Assembly: GCF_900637025.1 (NCBI RefSeq)
Contig: NZ_LR134336.1
Span: 884,001-948,000, forward strand
Source of the DNA: Streptococcus oralis ATCC 35037
GTDB lineage: Bacteria; Bacillota; Bacilli; Lactobacillales; Streptococcaceae
DNA: 64,000 bases
Reading direction: 5' to 3'
Below, one piece after another: positions 43,044 through 53,081 of the stretch (position 1 is its first letter; each line of letters begins with the position of its first letter). The notes beneath the pieces are model-generated. The model was not told the origin of the DNA, ran no database searches, and saw only the letters and a list, made by a program, of their open reading frames with translations. A program made the translations under genes and the position numbers.

Positions 43044-44504
43044 TTGAAGAAGTTAGATCAAAACCAAGCCCCAATTTACGAGGCCTTGGTCAAGCTACGC
43101 AAGAAAAGGATTGTCCCCTTTGATGTGCCAGGTCACAAGCGTGGACGAGGAAATCCAGAACTTGTCGAACTGTTAGGGGAAAAATGTGTTGGCATTGATG
43201 TCAATTCGATGAAACCCTTGGATAATCTTGGTCATCCCATTTCGATTATTCGTGATGCGGAGGAATTGGCTGCAGATGCTTTTGGTGCAGCCCATGCCTT
43301 TCTCATGATTGGTGGAACAACTTCATCGGTGCAGACTATGATTCTTTCCACCTGTAAGGCAGGAGATAAGATTATTCTACCGAGAAATGTCCATAAATCT
43401 GCCATCAATGCGCTGGTTCTATGTGGTGCCATTCCAATCTATATCGAGATGAGTGTAGATCCTAAAATCGGCATCGCTTTAGGTCTTGAAAATGACCGTG
43501 TTGCACAGGCAATTAAGGAGCATCCAGATGCCAAGGCTATTTTGATTAACAATCCTACTTACTATGGAATTTGTTCAGACCTCAAGGGTTTAACGGAAAT
43601 GGCTCACGAAGCTGGCATGATGGTTTTAGTAGATGAAGCCCATGGAGCGCATTTGCATTTTACAGATAAATTGCCACTATCTGCTATGGATGCTGGAGCT
43701 GATATGGCGGCGGTCTCTATGCATAAGTCTGGTGGGAGTTTGACCCAGAGCTCCATCCTGCTTATCGGGGAGCAGATGAATCCTGAGTACGTTCGTCAGA
43801 TTATCAACCTGACCCAGTCAACATCAGCATCTTACTTGTTGATGGCTAGTCTGGATATTTCACGTCGTAACTTAGCCCTTCGTGGCAAAGAGTCTTTTGA
43901 GAAAGTCATTGAGCTATCCGAATACGCTCGTCGTGAAATCAATGCTATCGGTGGTTACTATGCCTACTCAAAAGAGCTCATAGACGGTGTTTCGGTCTGT
44001 GATTTTGACGTGACCAAGCTGTCAGTTTACACTCAGGGGATTGGCTTAACAGGTATCGAAGTTTATGACCTCCTGCGAGACGAATACGATATTCAGATCG
44101 AATTTGGTGATATTGGGAATATCTTAGCTTATATTTCGATTGGTGACCGCATCCAAGACATCGAACGTTTGGTCGGTGCTTTGGCGGATATCAAGAGACT
44201 CTACTCAAGAGATGGAAAAGATTTGATTGCTGGAGAATATATCCAGCCCGAGTTAGTGCTGTCTCCACAAGAAGCCTTTTATTCAGAGAGAAAAAGTTTG
44301 ACCTTGGCTGATTCTGTTGGACATGTCTGTGGGGAATTTGTCATGTGCTATCCTCCAGGCATCCCAATCCTAGCACCAGGTGAACGGATTACACGAGAGA
44401 TTGTGGATTATATCCAATTTGCCAAAGAACGTGGTTGCTCCCTCCAAGGAACGGAAGATCCAGATGTCAATCACATCAACGTCATTAAGAGAAAGGAGAA
44501 CTAG
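43044..44504 (+). CDS. speA: PLP-dependent arginine/lysine decarboxylase (SpeA-like)
   Basis: 486 aa, the short form of the Orn/Lys/Arg decarboxylase major group. TTG start six bases after AAAGGAG; the ATG at 43039 is out of frame. FDVPGHKRGRG near the start, GGTTSSVQ (~88-95) for phosphate binding, DEAHGAH (~198-204) and SMHKSGGSLTQ with PLP lysine K228 identify the fold. Because aguA and aguB follow in the same operon, arginine to agmatine is the likely reaction, although relatives are often annotated as lysine decarboxylase. Confidence 0.85.
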   Translation: MKKLDQNQAPIYEALVKLRKKRIVPFDVPGHKRGRGNPELVELLGEKCVGIDVNSMKPLDNLGHPISIIRDAEELAADAFGAAHAFLMIGGTTSSVQTMILSTCKAGDKIILPRNVHKSAINALVLCGAIPIYIEMSVDPKIGIALGLENDRVAQAIKEHPDAKAILINNPTYYGICSDLKGLTEMAHEAGMMVLVDEAHGAHLHFTDKLPLSAMDAGADMAAVSMHKSGGSLTQSSILLIGEQMNPEYVRQIINLTQSTSASYLLMASLDISRRNLALRGKESFEKVIELSEYARREINAIGGYYAYSKELIDGVSVCDFDVTKLSVYTQGIGLTGIEVYDLLRDEYDIQIEFGDIGNILAYISIGDRIQDIERLVGALADIKRLYSRDGKDLIAGEYIQPELVLSPQEAFYSERKSLTLADSVGHVCGEFVMCYPPGIPILAPGERITREIVDYIQFAKERGCSLQGTEDPDVNHINVIKRKEN

Positions 44505-45365
44505 ATGGATTTATGGTTTTCTGAAGTTCATACTCCAGATGTGAAATTGTCCCTGAGAACAGCCAAGCAACTCTACGCTGGTAAGAGTGAATGGCAGGAT
44601 ATCGAAGTATTAGATACGCCAGCTTTTGGGAAAATACTGATTTTAAATGGGCACGTCTTGTTTTCAGATGCGGATGATTTTGTCTACAACGAAATGACGG
44701 TCCACGTTCCCATGGCTGTCCACCCAAATCCAAAGAAAGTCTTGGTTATTGGGGGTGGTGACGGCGGTGTTGCCCAAGTATTAACCCTCTATCCAGAATT
44801 GGAACAAATCGATATTGTAGAACCAGATGAGATGTTGGTTGAGGTTTGTCGTGAGTATTTCCCAGACTTTGCTGCAGGGCTAGATGATCCTCGTGTTACC
44901 ATTTACTACCAAAATGGTTTACGCTTTTTACGAAACTGTGAGGATGATTACGATATCATTATCAACGATGCGACAGATCCATTTGGACATACGGAAGGGC
45001 TCTTTACCAAGGAATTTTACGGTAACAGTTACAGAGCTCTGAAGGAAGACGGGATCATGATTTACCAGCATGGGAGTCCTTTCTTTGACGAAGATGAGTC
45101 AGCTTGCCGAAGTATGCACCGCAAGGTCAATCAAGCCTTTCCAATTAGCCGTGTTTATCAGGCACACATCCCAACCAGTCCAGCTGGCTATTGGCTGTTT
45201 GGATTTGCATCGAAAAAATACCACCCTGTCAAAGATTTTGACAAGGAAGGCTGGAGAAAACGCCAGCTTTTCACAGAATACTACACTGCAAACTTACATG
45301 TGGGGGCCTTTATGTTGCCCAAGTATGTAGAAGACATTTTAGAAGAAGAGGAAGGAAAAAAATGA
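44505..45365 (+). CDS. speE: Spermidine synthase-family aminopropyltransferase
   Basis: 286 aa. LWFSEVHTPDVKLS start, VLVIGGGDGGVAQ (G83-G88, nucleotide-binding loop) and IINDATDPFG with the catalytic Asp are typical of SpeE. Begins directly after the previous stop. It needs decarboxylated S-adenosylmethionine; no speD is present in the window, and the next two genes form a different spermidine route, so its true role may be another aminopropyl product or a moonlighting one. Confidence 0.9.
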   Translation: MDLWFSEVHTPDVKLSLRTAKQLYAGKSEWQDIEVLDTPAFGKILILNGHVLFSDADDFVYNEMTVHVPMAVHPNPKKVLVIGGGDGGVAQVLTLYPELEQIDIVEPDEMLVEVCREYFPDFAAGLDDPRVTIYYQNGLRFLRNCEDDYDIIINDATDPFGHTEGLFTKEFYGNSYRALKEDGIMIYQHGSPFFDEDESACRSMHRKVNQAFPISRVYQAHIPTSPAGYWLFGFASKKYHPVKDFDKEGWRKRQLFTEYYTANLHVGAFMLPKYVEDILEEEEGKK

Positions 45366-46621
45366 GTCGTTTATTAGTTATTGGATGTGGGGGCGTTGCC
45401 CAAGTTGCTATTTCAAAGATTTGCCAAGATAGCGAAACCTTTAAAGAAATTATGATTGCTAGCCGTACCAAGTCAAAATGTGATGACTTGAAAGCTAAAC
45501 TAGAAGGCAAAACAAGTACTAAGATTGAGACAGCTGCTCTTGATGCAGACAAGGTAGAAGAAGTGGTTGCCTTGATTGAAAGCTACAAGCCAGAAGCCGT
45601 TTTGAACGTAGCTTTACCATACCAAGACTTGACCATTATGGATGCTTGTTTAGCGACTGGAGTTCACTATATCGACACAGCTAACTACGAGGCAGAGGAT
45701 ACAGAAGATCCTGAGTGGCGTGCCATCTACGAAAAACGCTGCAAGGAACTTGGTTTTACAGCCTACTTTGACTACTCATGGCAGTGGGCTTATCAGGAAA
45801 AATTCAAAGAAGCAGGCTTGACTGCTCTGCTTGGATCTGGCTTTGACCCAGGTGTAACCAGCGTTTTTTCAGCTTACGCCCTTAAACATTATTTTGATGA
45901 AATCCACTATATCGATATTTTAGACTGTAATGGTGGTGACCACGGTTATCCATTTGCAACTAACTTTAACCCAGAAATCAATCTACGCGAGGTTTCTGCA
46001 CCAGGTTCTTACTGGGAAGATGGAAAATGGGTCGAAGTTGAAGCAATGTCTATCAAACGTGAGTATGATTTCCCTCAAGTTGGACAAAAAGACATGTATC
46101 TCCTTCATCACGAAGAAATTGAATCACTGGCTAAAAACATCCCAGGAGTTAAACGTATTCGTTTCTTCATGACTTTTGGTCAATCTTATCTAACGCATAT
46201 GAAATGCTTGGAAAACGTTGGTCTCCTTCGTACGGATGCTATTAACTTTAATGGACAAGACATTGTGCCGATTCAATTCTTAAAAGCCTTGCTTCCTGAT
46301 CCTGCCAGCCTTGGCCCACGCACTGTTGGAAAAACCAATATCGGCTGTATCTTTACAGGTGTCAAAGACGGTGTTGAAAAGACCATCTATATCTACAATG
46401 TTTGCGACCATCAGGAATGTTACGCAGAAGTTGGTTCACAAGCCATTTCTTACACGACTGGTGTTCCAGCCATGATTGGGACAAAATTAGTGATGAATGG
46501 TACTTGGAAACAACCTGGGGTTTATAATCTTGAAGAATTGGATCCAGATCCATTTATGGAAGCTTTGAATGAGTATGGCTTGCCTTGGGTTGTGGTTGAA
46601 AATCCGCAAATGGTGGACTAA
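45362..46621 (+). CDS. Carboxynorspermidine/carboxyspermidine synthase (saccharopine dehydrogenase family)
   Basis: 419 aa. LLVIGCGGVAQVAI is the N-terminal Rossmann motif; LLGSGFDPGVTSVFSAYA and a DGGDHGYPFATN-like loop (here NGGDHGYPFATN) are characteristic of the family. The enzyme joins aspartate semialdehyde to putrescine (or diaminopropane) with NADPH to give carboxyspermidine. Overlaps speE by four bases and nspC by one, so the three are coupled. Confidence 0.88.
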   Translation: MSRLLVIGCGGVAQVAISKICQDSETFKEIMIASRTKSKCDDLKAKLEGKTSTKIETAALDADKVEEVVALIESYKPEAVLNVALPYQDLTIMDACLATGVHYIDTANYEAEDTEDPEWRAIYEKRCKELGFTAYFDYSWQWAYQEKFKEAGLTALLGSGFDPGVTSVFSAYALKHYFDEIHYIDILDCNGGDHGYPFATNFNPEINLREVSAPGSYWEDGKWVEVEAMSIKREYDFPQVGQKDMYLLHHEEIESLAKNIPGVKRIRFFMTFGQSYLTHMKCLENVGLLRTDAINFNGQDIVPIQFLKALLPDPASLGPRTVGKTNIGCIFTGVKDGVEKTIYIYNVCDHQECYAEVGSQAISYTTGVPAMIGTKLVMNGTWKQPGVYNLEELDPDPFMEALNEYGLPWVVVENPQMVD

Positions 46622-47748
46622 TGAAGTTAGAACAAGTACCAACACCAGCCTACGTCATTGACTTAGCCAAACTAGAGGAAAATTGCCGGATTTTACAGCA
46701 AGTTCAGGAAGAAGCGGGCTGCAAGGTTTTACTTGCTCAGAAGGCTTATTCCCTCTATAAAACCTATCCTTTGATTAGCCAGTATCTTTCTGGTACAACT
46801 GCAAGTGGTCTCTATGAGGCCAAGTTAGCTAGAGAAGAGTTCCCGGGAGAAGTCCATGTCTTTGCGCCAGCTTTCAAGGATGTGGACATGGAGGAATTGC
46901 TTGAGATAACGGACCATATCGTTTTTAACTCGGAGAGACAGTTGCGTAAACATGGTCCTCGTTGTCGAGATGCTGGTATCAGTGTAGGCTTGCGCCTCAA
47001 CCCTCAGTGTTCAACCCAAGGTGATCACGCGCTCTATGATCCTTGTGCACCTGGCTCTCGCTTTGGCGTGACACTTGATAAAATTCCTAGTGATTTGTTG
47101 GATTTAGTGGACGGACTTCATTTTCACACCCTTTGTGAGCAGGGGGCAGATGATTTACAGACAACTTTGAAAGCTGTAGAAACGCAGTTTGGTCCCTACT
47201 TACATAAGGTCAAATGGCTCAATATGGGGGGCGGACACCACATCACAATAGAAGGTTACGATGTGGATTTGCTGATTTCTGAAATCAAGCGTATCCGAGA
47301 AACTTACCATCTTGAGGTCTATATCGAGCCCGGGGAAGCCATTGCGCTCAATGCGGGTTATCTAGCAACTGAAGTATTGGATATTGTCGAAAATGGTATG
47401 GAGATCTTAGTTTTAGATGCCTCCGCGACCTGCCATATGCCAGATGTACTTGAAATGCCCTATCGTCCACCTTTGAGAAACGGATTTGATGCGCGTGAAA
47501 AAGCCCATACTTATAGGCTTTCTTCTAATACCTGTCTGACGGGCGACGTGATTGGAGATTATAGCTTTGAAAATCCAGTCCAAATAGGTGATAAGCTTTA
47601 TTTCGAAGACATGGCAATCTACTCCTTTGTTAAAAATAATACCTTTAATGGTATTGGCTTGCCAAGTCTCTATCTCATGGACGAGCGAGGTGACTGTAGT
47701 CTAGTCAAAGCCTTCGGCTACCAAGACTTTAAAGGGAGATTATCATGA
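46621..47748 (+). CDS. nspC: Carboxynorspermidine decarboxylase
   Basis: 375 aa, alanine-racemase-fold decarboxylase. [16 protein letters not shown] opening, PLP lysine K41 in [18 protein letters not shown] and MGGGHHIT loops, and [16 protein letters not shown] with the partner-site Cys are family marks. It decarboxylates carboxyspermidine to spermidine. Overlaps aguA by four bases. Confidence 0.92.
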   Translation: MKLEQVPTPAYVIDLAKLEENCRILQQVQEEAGCKVLLAQKAYSLYKTYPLISQYLSGTTASGLYEAKLAREEFPGEVHVFAPAFKDVDMEELLEITDHIVFNSERQLRKHGPRCRDAGISVGLRLNPQCSTQGDHALYDPCAPGSRFGVTLDKIPSDLLDLVDGLHFHTLCEQGADDLQTTLKAVETQFGPYLHKVKWLNMGGGHHITIEGYDVDLLISEIKRIRETYHLEVYIEPGEAIALNAGYLATEVLDIVENGMEILVLDASATCHMPDVLEMPYRPPLRNGFDAREKAHTYRLSSNTCLTGDVIGDYSFENPVQIGDKLYFEDMAIYSFVKNNTFNGIGLPSLYLMDERGDCSLVKAFGYQDFKGRLS

Positions 47749-48830
47749 TAGAAACTCCGAAAAAAGCAGGCTATCGTATGCCAGCAGAGTACGAACCACA
47801 CCATGGTACCCTCATGATATGGCCGACTCGACCAGGTTCATGGCCCTTCCAAGGAAAGGCTGCCAAAAGAGCATTTAGCCAGATTATCAAGACCATAGCA
47901 GAAGGGGAAAGAGTCTATCTTTTGGTGGAGCAGGATTATCTATCTGAAGCCCAATCCTATCTAGGAGACAAGGTTGTTTATTTAGATATTCCTACTAATG
48001 ATGCCTGGGCGCGTGATACTGGGCCGACCATTCTCATCAATGATAAAAAAGAAAAGTTGGCAGTCGACTGGTCTTTTAATGCATGGGGTGGCGCTGTAGA
48101 TGGTCTTTATCAAGATTATGAAGAGGATAACCAGGTAGCCAGTCGTTTTGCTGAGGCCTTGGAAATGCCTGTCTATGATGCTAAACCTTTTGTACTGGAA
48201 GGCGGAGCAATCCATAGCGATGGTCAAGGAACCATTCTTGTGACTGAAAGTTGCCTACTAAGCGCTGGTCGCAATCCTCATCTCAGTAAAGAGGAAATCG
48301 AGAGAAGATTATTGAACTATCTTGGCGCTGAAAAAGTTGTCTGGCTTCCTTATGGTATTTATCAGGACGAAACCAATGAACACGTTGATAATGTTGCAGC
48401 CTTTGTCGGTCCTGCAGAGCTTGTCTTGGCTTGGACAGATGATCAAAATGATCCTCAGTATGCCATGTCAGCAGCTGATTTAGAGCTTTTAGAGAAGGAA
48501 ACGGATGCAAAAGGTCGTCCCTTCACTATTCATAAGCTTCCTATCCCAACTATTCGTCAGGTTGTCACTAAGGAGGATTTACCAGGTTATACCTATGAAG
48601 ATGGGGAAGAGGAGCGTTATGAGGGCGAGCGTCTTGCAGCTTCCTATGTCAATTTCTATATTGCCAACAAGTCTGTCTTAGTTCCACAATTTGAGGATGT
48701 AAACGACCAGGTTGCCCTAGATATCCTCAGCAAGTGTTTCCCAGACCGAAAAGTTGTCGGAATACCAGCCAGGGATATTCTCTTAGGTGGTGGCAATATC
48801 CACTGTATCACCCAACAAATCCCAGAATAG
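47745..48830 (+). CDS. aguA: Agmatine deiminase
   Basis: 361 aa. [16 protein letters not shown] start, [30 protein letters not shown] and the C-terminal [11 protein letters not shown] with catalytic Cys354 match the agmatine deiminase family. It converts agmatine to N-carbamoylputrescine and ammonia, linking the decarboxylase at 43044 with AguB. Confidence 0.95.
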   Translation: MIETPKKAGYRMPAEYEPHHGTLMIWPTRPGSWPFQGKAAKRAFSQIIKTIAEGERVYLLVEQDYLSEAQSYLGDKVVYLDIPTNDAWARDTGPTILINDKKEKLAVDWSFNAWGGAVDGLYQDYEEDNQVASRFAEALEMPVYDAKPFVLEGGAIHSDGQGTILVTESCLLSAGRNPHLSKEEIERRLLNYLGAEKVVWLPYGIYQDETNEHVDNVAAFVGPAELVLAWTDDQNDPQYAMSAADLELLEKETDAKGRPFTIHKLPIPTIRQVVTKEDLPGYTYEDGEEERYEGERLAASYVNFYIANKSVLVPQFEDVNDQVALDILSKCFPDRKVVGIPARDILLGGGNIHCITQQIPE

Positions 48831-48839
48831 GAGAAAAAG

Positions 48840-49715
48840 ATGAGAAATGTTAGAGTTGCAGCGATCCAGATGCAATGTGCCAAGGATGTGGCAACAAATA
48901 TCCAAACAGCAGAGCGTTTAGTACGTCAAGCTGCAGAACAAGGCGCACAAATTATTCTCTTGCCTGAATTATTTGAACTCCCTTATTTCTGTCAGGAACG
49001 CCAGTATGACTACTACCAGTATGCCCAGTCGGTGATAGAAAATACAGCCATTCAGCATTTTAAAGTGATTGCTAAGGAACTACAGGTTGTTCTGCCGATT
49101 AGTTTCTACGAAAAAGATGGCAATGTCTTGTATAACTCAATCGCCGTCATTGATGCAGATGGAGAGGTGCTGGGCGTTTATCGGAAGACCCACATACCAG
49201 ATGACCATTATTATCAAGAAAAATTTTACTTTACGCCTGGTAACACAGGTTTCAAGGTCTGGGACACTCGTTATGCTAAGATTGGAATTGGTATCTGTTG
49301 GGATCAATGGTTCCCTGAAACAGCCCGTTGTCTTGCATTGAATGGGGCAGAATTGCTTTTTTACCCAACAGCTATTGGTTCAGAGCCAATTTTGGATACA
49401 GATAGTTGTGGTCACTGGCAACGTACTATGCAAGGTCACGCAGCAGCTAATATTGTCCCAGTCATTGCAGCCAATCGTTACGGTTTGGAAGAAGTCACTC
49501 CTAGTGAGGAAAATGGTGGACAAAATTCCAGTCTTGACTTCTACGGTTCGTCCTTTATGACGGATGAAACAGGAGCTATTCTAGAACGAGCTGAAAGACA
49601 AGAAGAAGCTGTTCTGTTAGCTACTTATGACCTAGACAAGGGAGCAAGCGAGCGCCTAAATTGGGGACTGTTTCGAGATAGAAGACCAGAAATGTATCAA
49701 CGGATTATGGACTAG
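48840..49715 (+). CDS. aguB: N-carbamoylputrescine amidase
   Basis: 291 aa nitrilase-family enzyme. The catalytic triad is visible as E43 (LPELFELPYF), K116 (YRKTHIPD) and C153 (GIGICWDQWFPE). It releases putrescine from N-carbamoylputrescine. Last gene of the operon, nine bases after aguA behind AGGAG, and followed by a strong terminator. Confidence 0.95.
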   Translation: MRNVRVAAIQMQCAKDVATNIQTAERLVRQAAEQGAQIILLPELFELPYFCQERQYDYYQYAQSVIENTAIQHFKVIAKELQVVLPISFYEKDGNVLYNSIAVIDADGEVLGVYRKTHIPDDHYYQEKFYFTPGNTGFKVWDTRYAKIGIGICWDQWFPETARCLALNGAELLFYPTAIGSEPILDTDSCGHWQRTMQGHAAANIVPVIAANRYGLEEVTPSEENGGQNSSLDFYGSSFMTDETGAILERAERQEEAVLLATYDLDKGASERLNWGLFRDRRPEMYQRIMD

Positions 49716-49749
49716 AAGATACATTTCATAATCATTTTTTGATATTCAC

Positions 49750-49782
49750 GCCTATCTTACAAAAATGTAAGATAGGCTTTTT
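49750..49782 (+). terminator. Rho-independent terminator of the polyamine operon
   Basis: Perfect 12-bp stem GCCTATCTTACA-aaaa-TGTAAGATAGGC with five T. Confidence 0.92.
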
Positions 49783-49820
49783 AAATGTAAGATGGGTGTA
49801 CGATTATACGTGGAAATGTA

Positions 49821-49829
49821 TGCTATACT
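49821..49829 (+). promoter_or_regulatory. Extended -10 promoter
   Basis: TGCTATACT, 30 bases before the TraX-like gene; the -35 is weak. Confidence 0.65.
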
Positions 49830-49859
49830 CTATGTAGATCAAAAAGAAAGAGGTTTATT

Positions 49860-50597
49860 ATGAAAAAATGGAATGCGACGCAGTTGAAGTATCTGATGGC
49901 GGCAGTAATGGTTCTAGATCATATTCCGCATATTACCGGGATCGTTTCTCCTCTGTGGGAAGGTATCTTTCACGCCTTGACCCGTTGTGTGGGAGTTTGG
50001 TTTGCATATATGGCTATGGAAGGATTCATCCATACTCGAAATTTGAAAAACTACCTCATCCGCCTTTGGAGTTGGGCGCTGATCATGTTTGCTGGAAATA
50101 GCCTCCTCAATGCCCTATTTGCATCCAAAGGAGTAATGGTCAATAATAACATTTTCCTGACTTTGGCCATCGGTGTCACCATGCTTTGGATTGGTTTTCC
50201 CAGAAAAGAGCTGGATAAAAAAGAGAAGTTGTGGCGTCGGATTGGGCTTGCTGGGCTCTTGATTTTCGGTTGTCTTTTTACCGAGGGTGGTATCACCATG
50301 CTACCATTTCTCTTGATTAGTTACTCTTGCCGAAATCGTAAGGGCTTGCGAAATCTCCTCTATGCCTTTCTGTGGGCCTTCTTGTTAGTGACTTCCATCC
50401 AAATCTACGACACATGGTACCAAACACTGGAAATGATGCTTTTCAATTCTGACTGGCTCTTTATCACCGTATTTCCTTTTATTGCCTTGTATAATGGACA
50501 GCGAGGAAAAGAAACTAGTTGGAGTAAATATTTCTTTTATATTTTCTACCCAGCTCATCTATGGATTATAGCCTTGATTGCCTATTTGGTTAAGTAG
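49860..50597 (+). CDS. TraX-like integral membrane protein
   Basis: 245 aa with about seven membrane segments. The start NATQLKYLMAAVMVLDHIPHI and FHALTRCVGVWFAYMAMEGF match TraX-family proteins (acyltransferase-3-like), which in plasmid systems acetylate pilin but in streptococci are chromosomal and of unknown substrate. Single gene between promoter and terminator. Confidence 0.75.
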   Translation: MKKWNATQLKYLMAAVMVLDHIPHITGIVSPLWEGIFHALTRCVGVWFAYMAMEGFIHTRNLKNYLIRLWSWALIMFAGNSLLNALFASKGVMVNNNIFLTLAIGVTMLWIGFPRKELDKKEKLWRRIGLAGLLIFGCLFTEGGITMLPFLLISYSCRNRKGLRNLLYAFLWAFLLVTSIQIYDTWYQTLEMMLFNSDWLFITVFPFIALYNGQRGKETSWSKYFFYIFYPAHLWIIALIAYLVK

Positions 50598-50611
50598 ATT
50601 CAATATCCATT

Positions 50612-50647
50612 AGCTCCTTCTTGCTTAAAATGTGAGAGGAGCTTTTC
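50612..50647 (+). terminator. Rho-independent terminator
   Basis: AGCTCCT with AGGAGCT plus an inner CTT/GAG pairing, then a short T run. Confidence 0.65.
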
Positions 50648-50672
50648 TGTATCTGGATTTCCTAATAAAACA

Positions 50673-50681
50673 TGTTATAAT
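50673..50681 (+). promoter_or_regulatory. Extended -10 promoter of the two-component operon
   Basis: TGTTATAAT, 22 bases before the response-regulator ATG. Confidence 0.65.
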
Positions 50682-50703
50682 AGTTTTAGAAAGGACGAGG
50701 TTT

Positions 50704-51402
50704 ATGGCGAACATACTTGTAGTTGAAGATAATAATGAAATCCAGGAAATTTTAAGAACCCTTCTTACAGAGGAACACGAGGTGATTCAAGCATTTTCTG
50801 GGACAGAAGGTATCATGCAATTTGACAAAGGTGGCATCGATCTCGTCTTGCTAGATATCATGCTACCTGGGAAAAATGGTGACCAAGTCTTGCAAGCTAT
50901 TCGACAAACGAGTCAGACTCCGGTCATCATGCTCACTGCTTTGGGTGATAAAAAGCTCATCAGCCAATATCTCCTAGATGGTGCCAATGATTATGTAGTA
51001 AAACCTTTTGATTTGGACGAAGTCTTTGCCAGAGTCACTGTGCAATTACGCCAAAGTGGTGAACATCAGTCAGAAGATCGAAGAGAAATTGATAACCTCG
51101 TACAAAGCTTTAAAAATATCCAGTTTGATGCGGATAGTTTTGAAATAAGTAACGCAACTGAAACCATTCGCCTTGCAAAGAAAGAGTGTCAGATTCTCCA
51201 AATGTTGCTCCAGCATCCTAAAAAGATCTTCACCAAAGAAGAACTCTATGAATTGATTTGGGAAGAAAGTTACCTGCCTGGAGACAATACGCTCAACACC
51301 CATCTAAGCAATCTCCGTAAAAAACTGCATCAACTGGATCCAAATCACGAGTACATCGAAACCATTTGGGGAGTTGGTGTTCGATTAAAAGGAGATAAGT
51401 AA
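50704..51402 (+). CDS. OmpR-family response regulator
   Basis: 232 aa from ATG 50704 (AAAGGACGAGG upstream); a longer reading from 50632 covers the promoter and is rejected. Receiver domain with acidic pair E8/D9, phospho-acceptor D51 (LLDIMLPG) and conserved Lys in YVVKPFD. Winged-helix DNA-binding domain from ~140 (LPGDNTLNTHLSNLRKKL, TIWGVGVRLK). Overlaps the kinase gene by one base. The oppositely oriented ABC transporter beyond the kinase is the likely target, as in many peptide-sensing loci. Confidence 0.92.
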   Translation: MANILVVEDNNEIQEILRTLLTEEHEVIQAFSGTEGIMQFDKGGIDLVLLDIMLPGKNGDQVLQAIRQTSQTPVIMLTALGDKKLISQYLLDGANDYVVKPFDLDEVFARVTVQLRQSGEHQSEDRREIDNLVQSFKNIQFDADSFEISNATETIRLAKKECQILQMLLQHPKKIFTKEELYELIWEESYLPGDNTLNTHLSNLRKKLHQLDPNHEYIETIWGVGVRLKGDK

Positions 51403-52280
51403 TGATTTACATTTTGATATCTATATTGCTCCTTACTAATATTATTTTGGCGATTTTTTTGATTCGCTATCATATAGCAATTAGAGATTTAAGCAGACAA
51501 ATTGAAGAAAAGATTCGCTCTGGTAGCATGAAGAGGATCGGTGTAAATTTCTTTTCAAAGACCATTTTGCGTCTACATAACCAAATTGAGAATCTATTTC
51601 AAGAAGTGGAGCAAAACCAACTAATCATGAAGCGTGAAAAACGCACCCTAGATATGGCAATCAGTAACATTGCTCATGATATTCGGACACCTTTAACAAT
51701 CGCTTCAGGATATACTCAACAACTAATAAAACATCCCGATAATAGTCAGGAAACTTTAAGCAAAATAGCCCATCATCAGGAACTGGTTTCCAAACGTTTG
51801 GAGGCCCTCCTAGAATACCGTCATTTGATGGAAGGAGCAGTCAAACCGAAACTGGAAGAACTTGATTTATCAACTTTTATAACGAAAAAGACTTTAGCTT
51901 ATTACGACGTTTTTCAATCTTTACAGATTATTCTTGATTTTAATGTTGAACCAGGATTGAAAACGGCGACTGATGAGGACTTGCTTGATCGAATTATACA
52001 AAACCTCCTTGGAAATGTTCTCAAGCACGGTAAGGAGAAGGCACGACTTTCTTTGAAAAAGGAAGAAAATAGGCTTGTTTTGGAAATTGCTAATCTAGTC
52101 AAAAAAACTATCAAGAATATAGACAATCTCAGCAATCGTTTTTATTCTGAAAATATGTCGGATACTGAAGAATCCTCTGGTTTAGGTCTCTATATTACTG
52201 AGGAATTAGTTCATCTTCTTGGAGCGGATATGAAGCTAGCCACTGATGGAGAATGGTTTTCGGTCTTTATTTATCTTTAA
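51402..52280 (+). CDS. Sensor histidine kinase, short form
   Basis: 292 aa with a single N-terminal membrane helix (~2-22) and almost no external domain, so it may sense through the membrane or a transporter, like intramembrane-sensing kinases. H-box NIAHDIRTPLT (H92), N-box QNLLGNVLKHG (~200) and G-box SSGLGLYI (~263) are intact. Partner of the response regulator upstream. Confidence 0.9.
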   Translation: MIYILISILLLTNIILAIFLIRYHIAIRDLSRQIEEKIRSGSMKRIGVNFFSKTILRLHNQIENLFQEVEQNQLIMKREKRTLDMAISNIAHDIRTPLTIASGYTQQLIKHPDNSQETLSKIAHHQELVSKRLEALLEYRHLMEGAVKPKLEELDLSTFITKKTLAYYDVFQSLQIILDFNVEPGLKTATDEDLLDRIIQNLLGNVLKHGKEKARLSLKKEENRLVLEIANLVKKTIKNIDNLSNRFYSENMSDTEESSGLGLYITEELVHLLGADMKLATDGEWFSVFIYL

Positions 52281-52288
52281 CAGAAGAA

Positions 52289-52320
52289 ACCTCCTCTATA
52301 TCCTAGAGGAGGTCCTTTTT
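52289..52320 (+). terminator. Terminator between convergent genes
   Basis: Perfect 10-bp stem ACCTCCTCTA/TAGAGGAGGT then T-rich sequence on the + strand; the minus-strand permease gene ends immediately after. T run favours the + direction. Confidence 0.85.
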
Positions 52321-53071
52321 ATAAGCTCTTCTTCTTGAAAACGGTAAGGCCACTAAGAGAGAAGAAAAGTATGATAGCGATGCAAACCGTGATGGTATAG
52401 AGAATAGCTTGACTATCAGCAGTCATGGCATAGGCAAAATTTAAGCTCAGATATCGTAAAATTTCGATATTTGGAAAGATAAGCATTGGCATAGAAAGGA
52501 TGATAGAGGTAACTAGATAGCCGATAAATACGGCAAGATAGGAGTGAGTCACATAGAGAATAAAGGAAATAATCGAAAGCCAGGCGAGGAGGCAGAGAAA
52601 TTGAAGGAAAATCATTAAGAGGAGATTAGCAATAAAACCATCAGGTATCGTACCAAGTCCGTTTAATAGAGTCGCGGGAACAAAAGCAATCACAAGGCTG
52701 GCGATGAGTTGTAAGAGAGCGATACTTGCTAGAACAAAGAATTTAGCAAGGAAAAATTCTGTGCGAGAAACACCGACTGTCAAACTATTTTTATAAAGCT
52801 TGCCGATTAAATCCACTCCGAGAACTAAACATGTTAGTATAATGCAGAGAAAAACGAGGTTTGAATCATTGCTAGACGCATTGATTAGAGCTTCTATCCC
52901 ATTCCAACCATGGGTAGGAGTCTCTGGTGGTGTTGTATTTACTGACATTAAATGTCCTGTAGCCCCGATAGTGGCACCCATTAGCAAGAGGACAAAGAGA
53001 ATGAATTCTGTAATCCAAAATCCTTTGGAGCGGAAAAGACGGTAAAAATCTGCTTGAATGGTATGTATCAT
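52319..53071 (-). CDS. ABC transporter permease (ABC-2/lantibiotic-immunity type)
   Basis: 250 aa with six predicted membrane segments; FYRLFRSKGFWITEFILF start and YKNSLTVGVSRTEFFLAKF, common in bacitracin- or lantibiotic-type ABC-2 permeases. It lies 10 bases after the ATPase gene on the same strand (GGAGAAAAATC site). With the ATPase it forms an exporter or immunity pump, likely controlled by the adjacent two-component system. Confidence 0.8.
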   Translation of the reverse strand: MIHTIQADFYRLFRSKGFWITEFILFVLLLMGATIGATGHLMSVNTTPPETPTHGWNGIEALINASSNDSNLVFLCIILTCLVLGVDLIGKLYKNSLTVGVSRTEFFLAKFFVLASIALLQLIASLVIAFVPATLLNGLGTIPDGFIANLLLMIFLQFLCLLAWLSIISFILYVTHSYLAVFIGYLVTSIILSMPMLIFPNIEILRYLSLNFAYAMTADSQAILYTITVCIAIILFFSLSGLTVFKKKSL

Positions 53072-53081
53072 GATTTTTCTC

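Noticed and set aside
50632..50703. 24-residue N-terminal extension of the response regulator
   Set aside because: It crosses the extended -10 promoter and would precede the conserved receiver start; ATG 50704 has the ribosome site.
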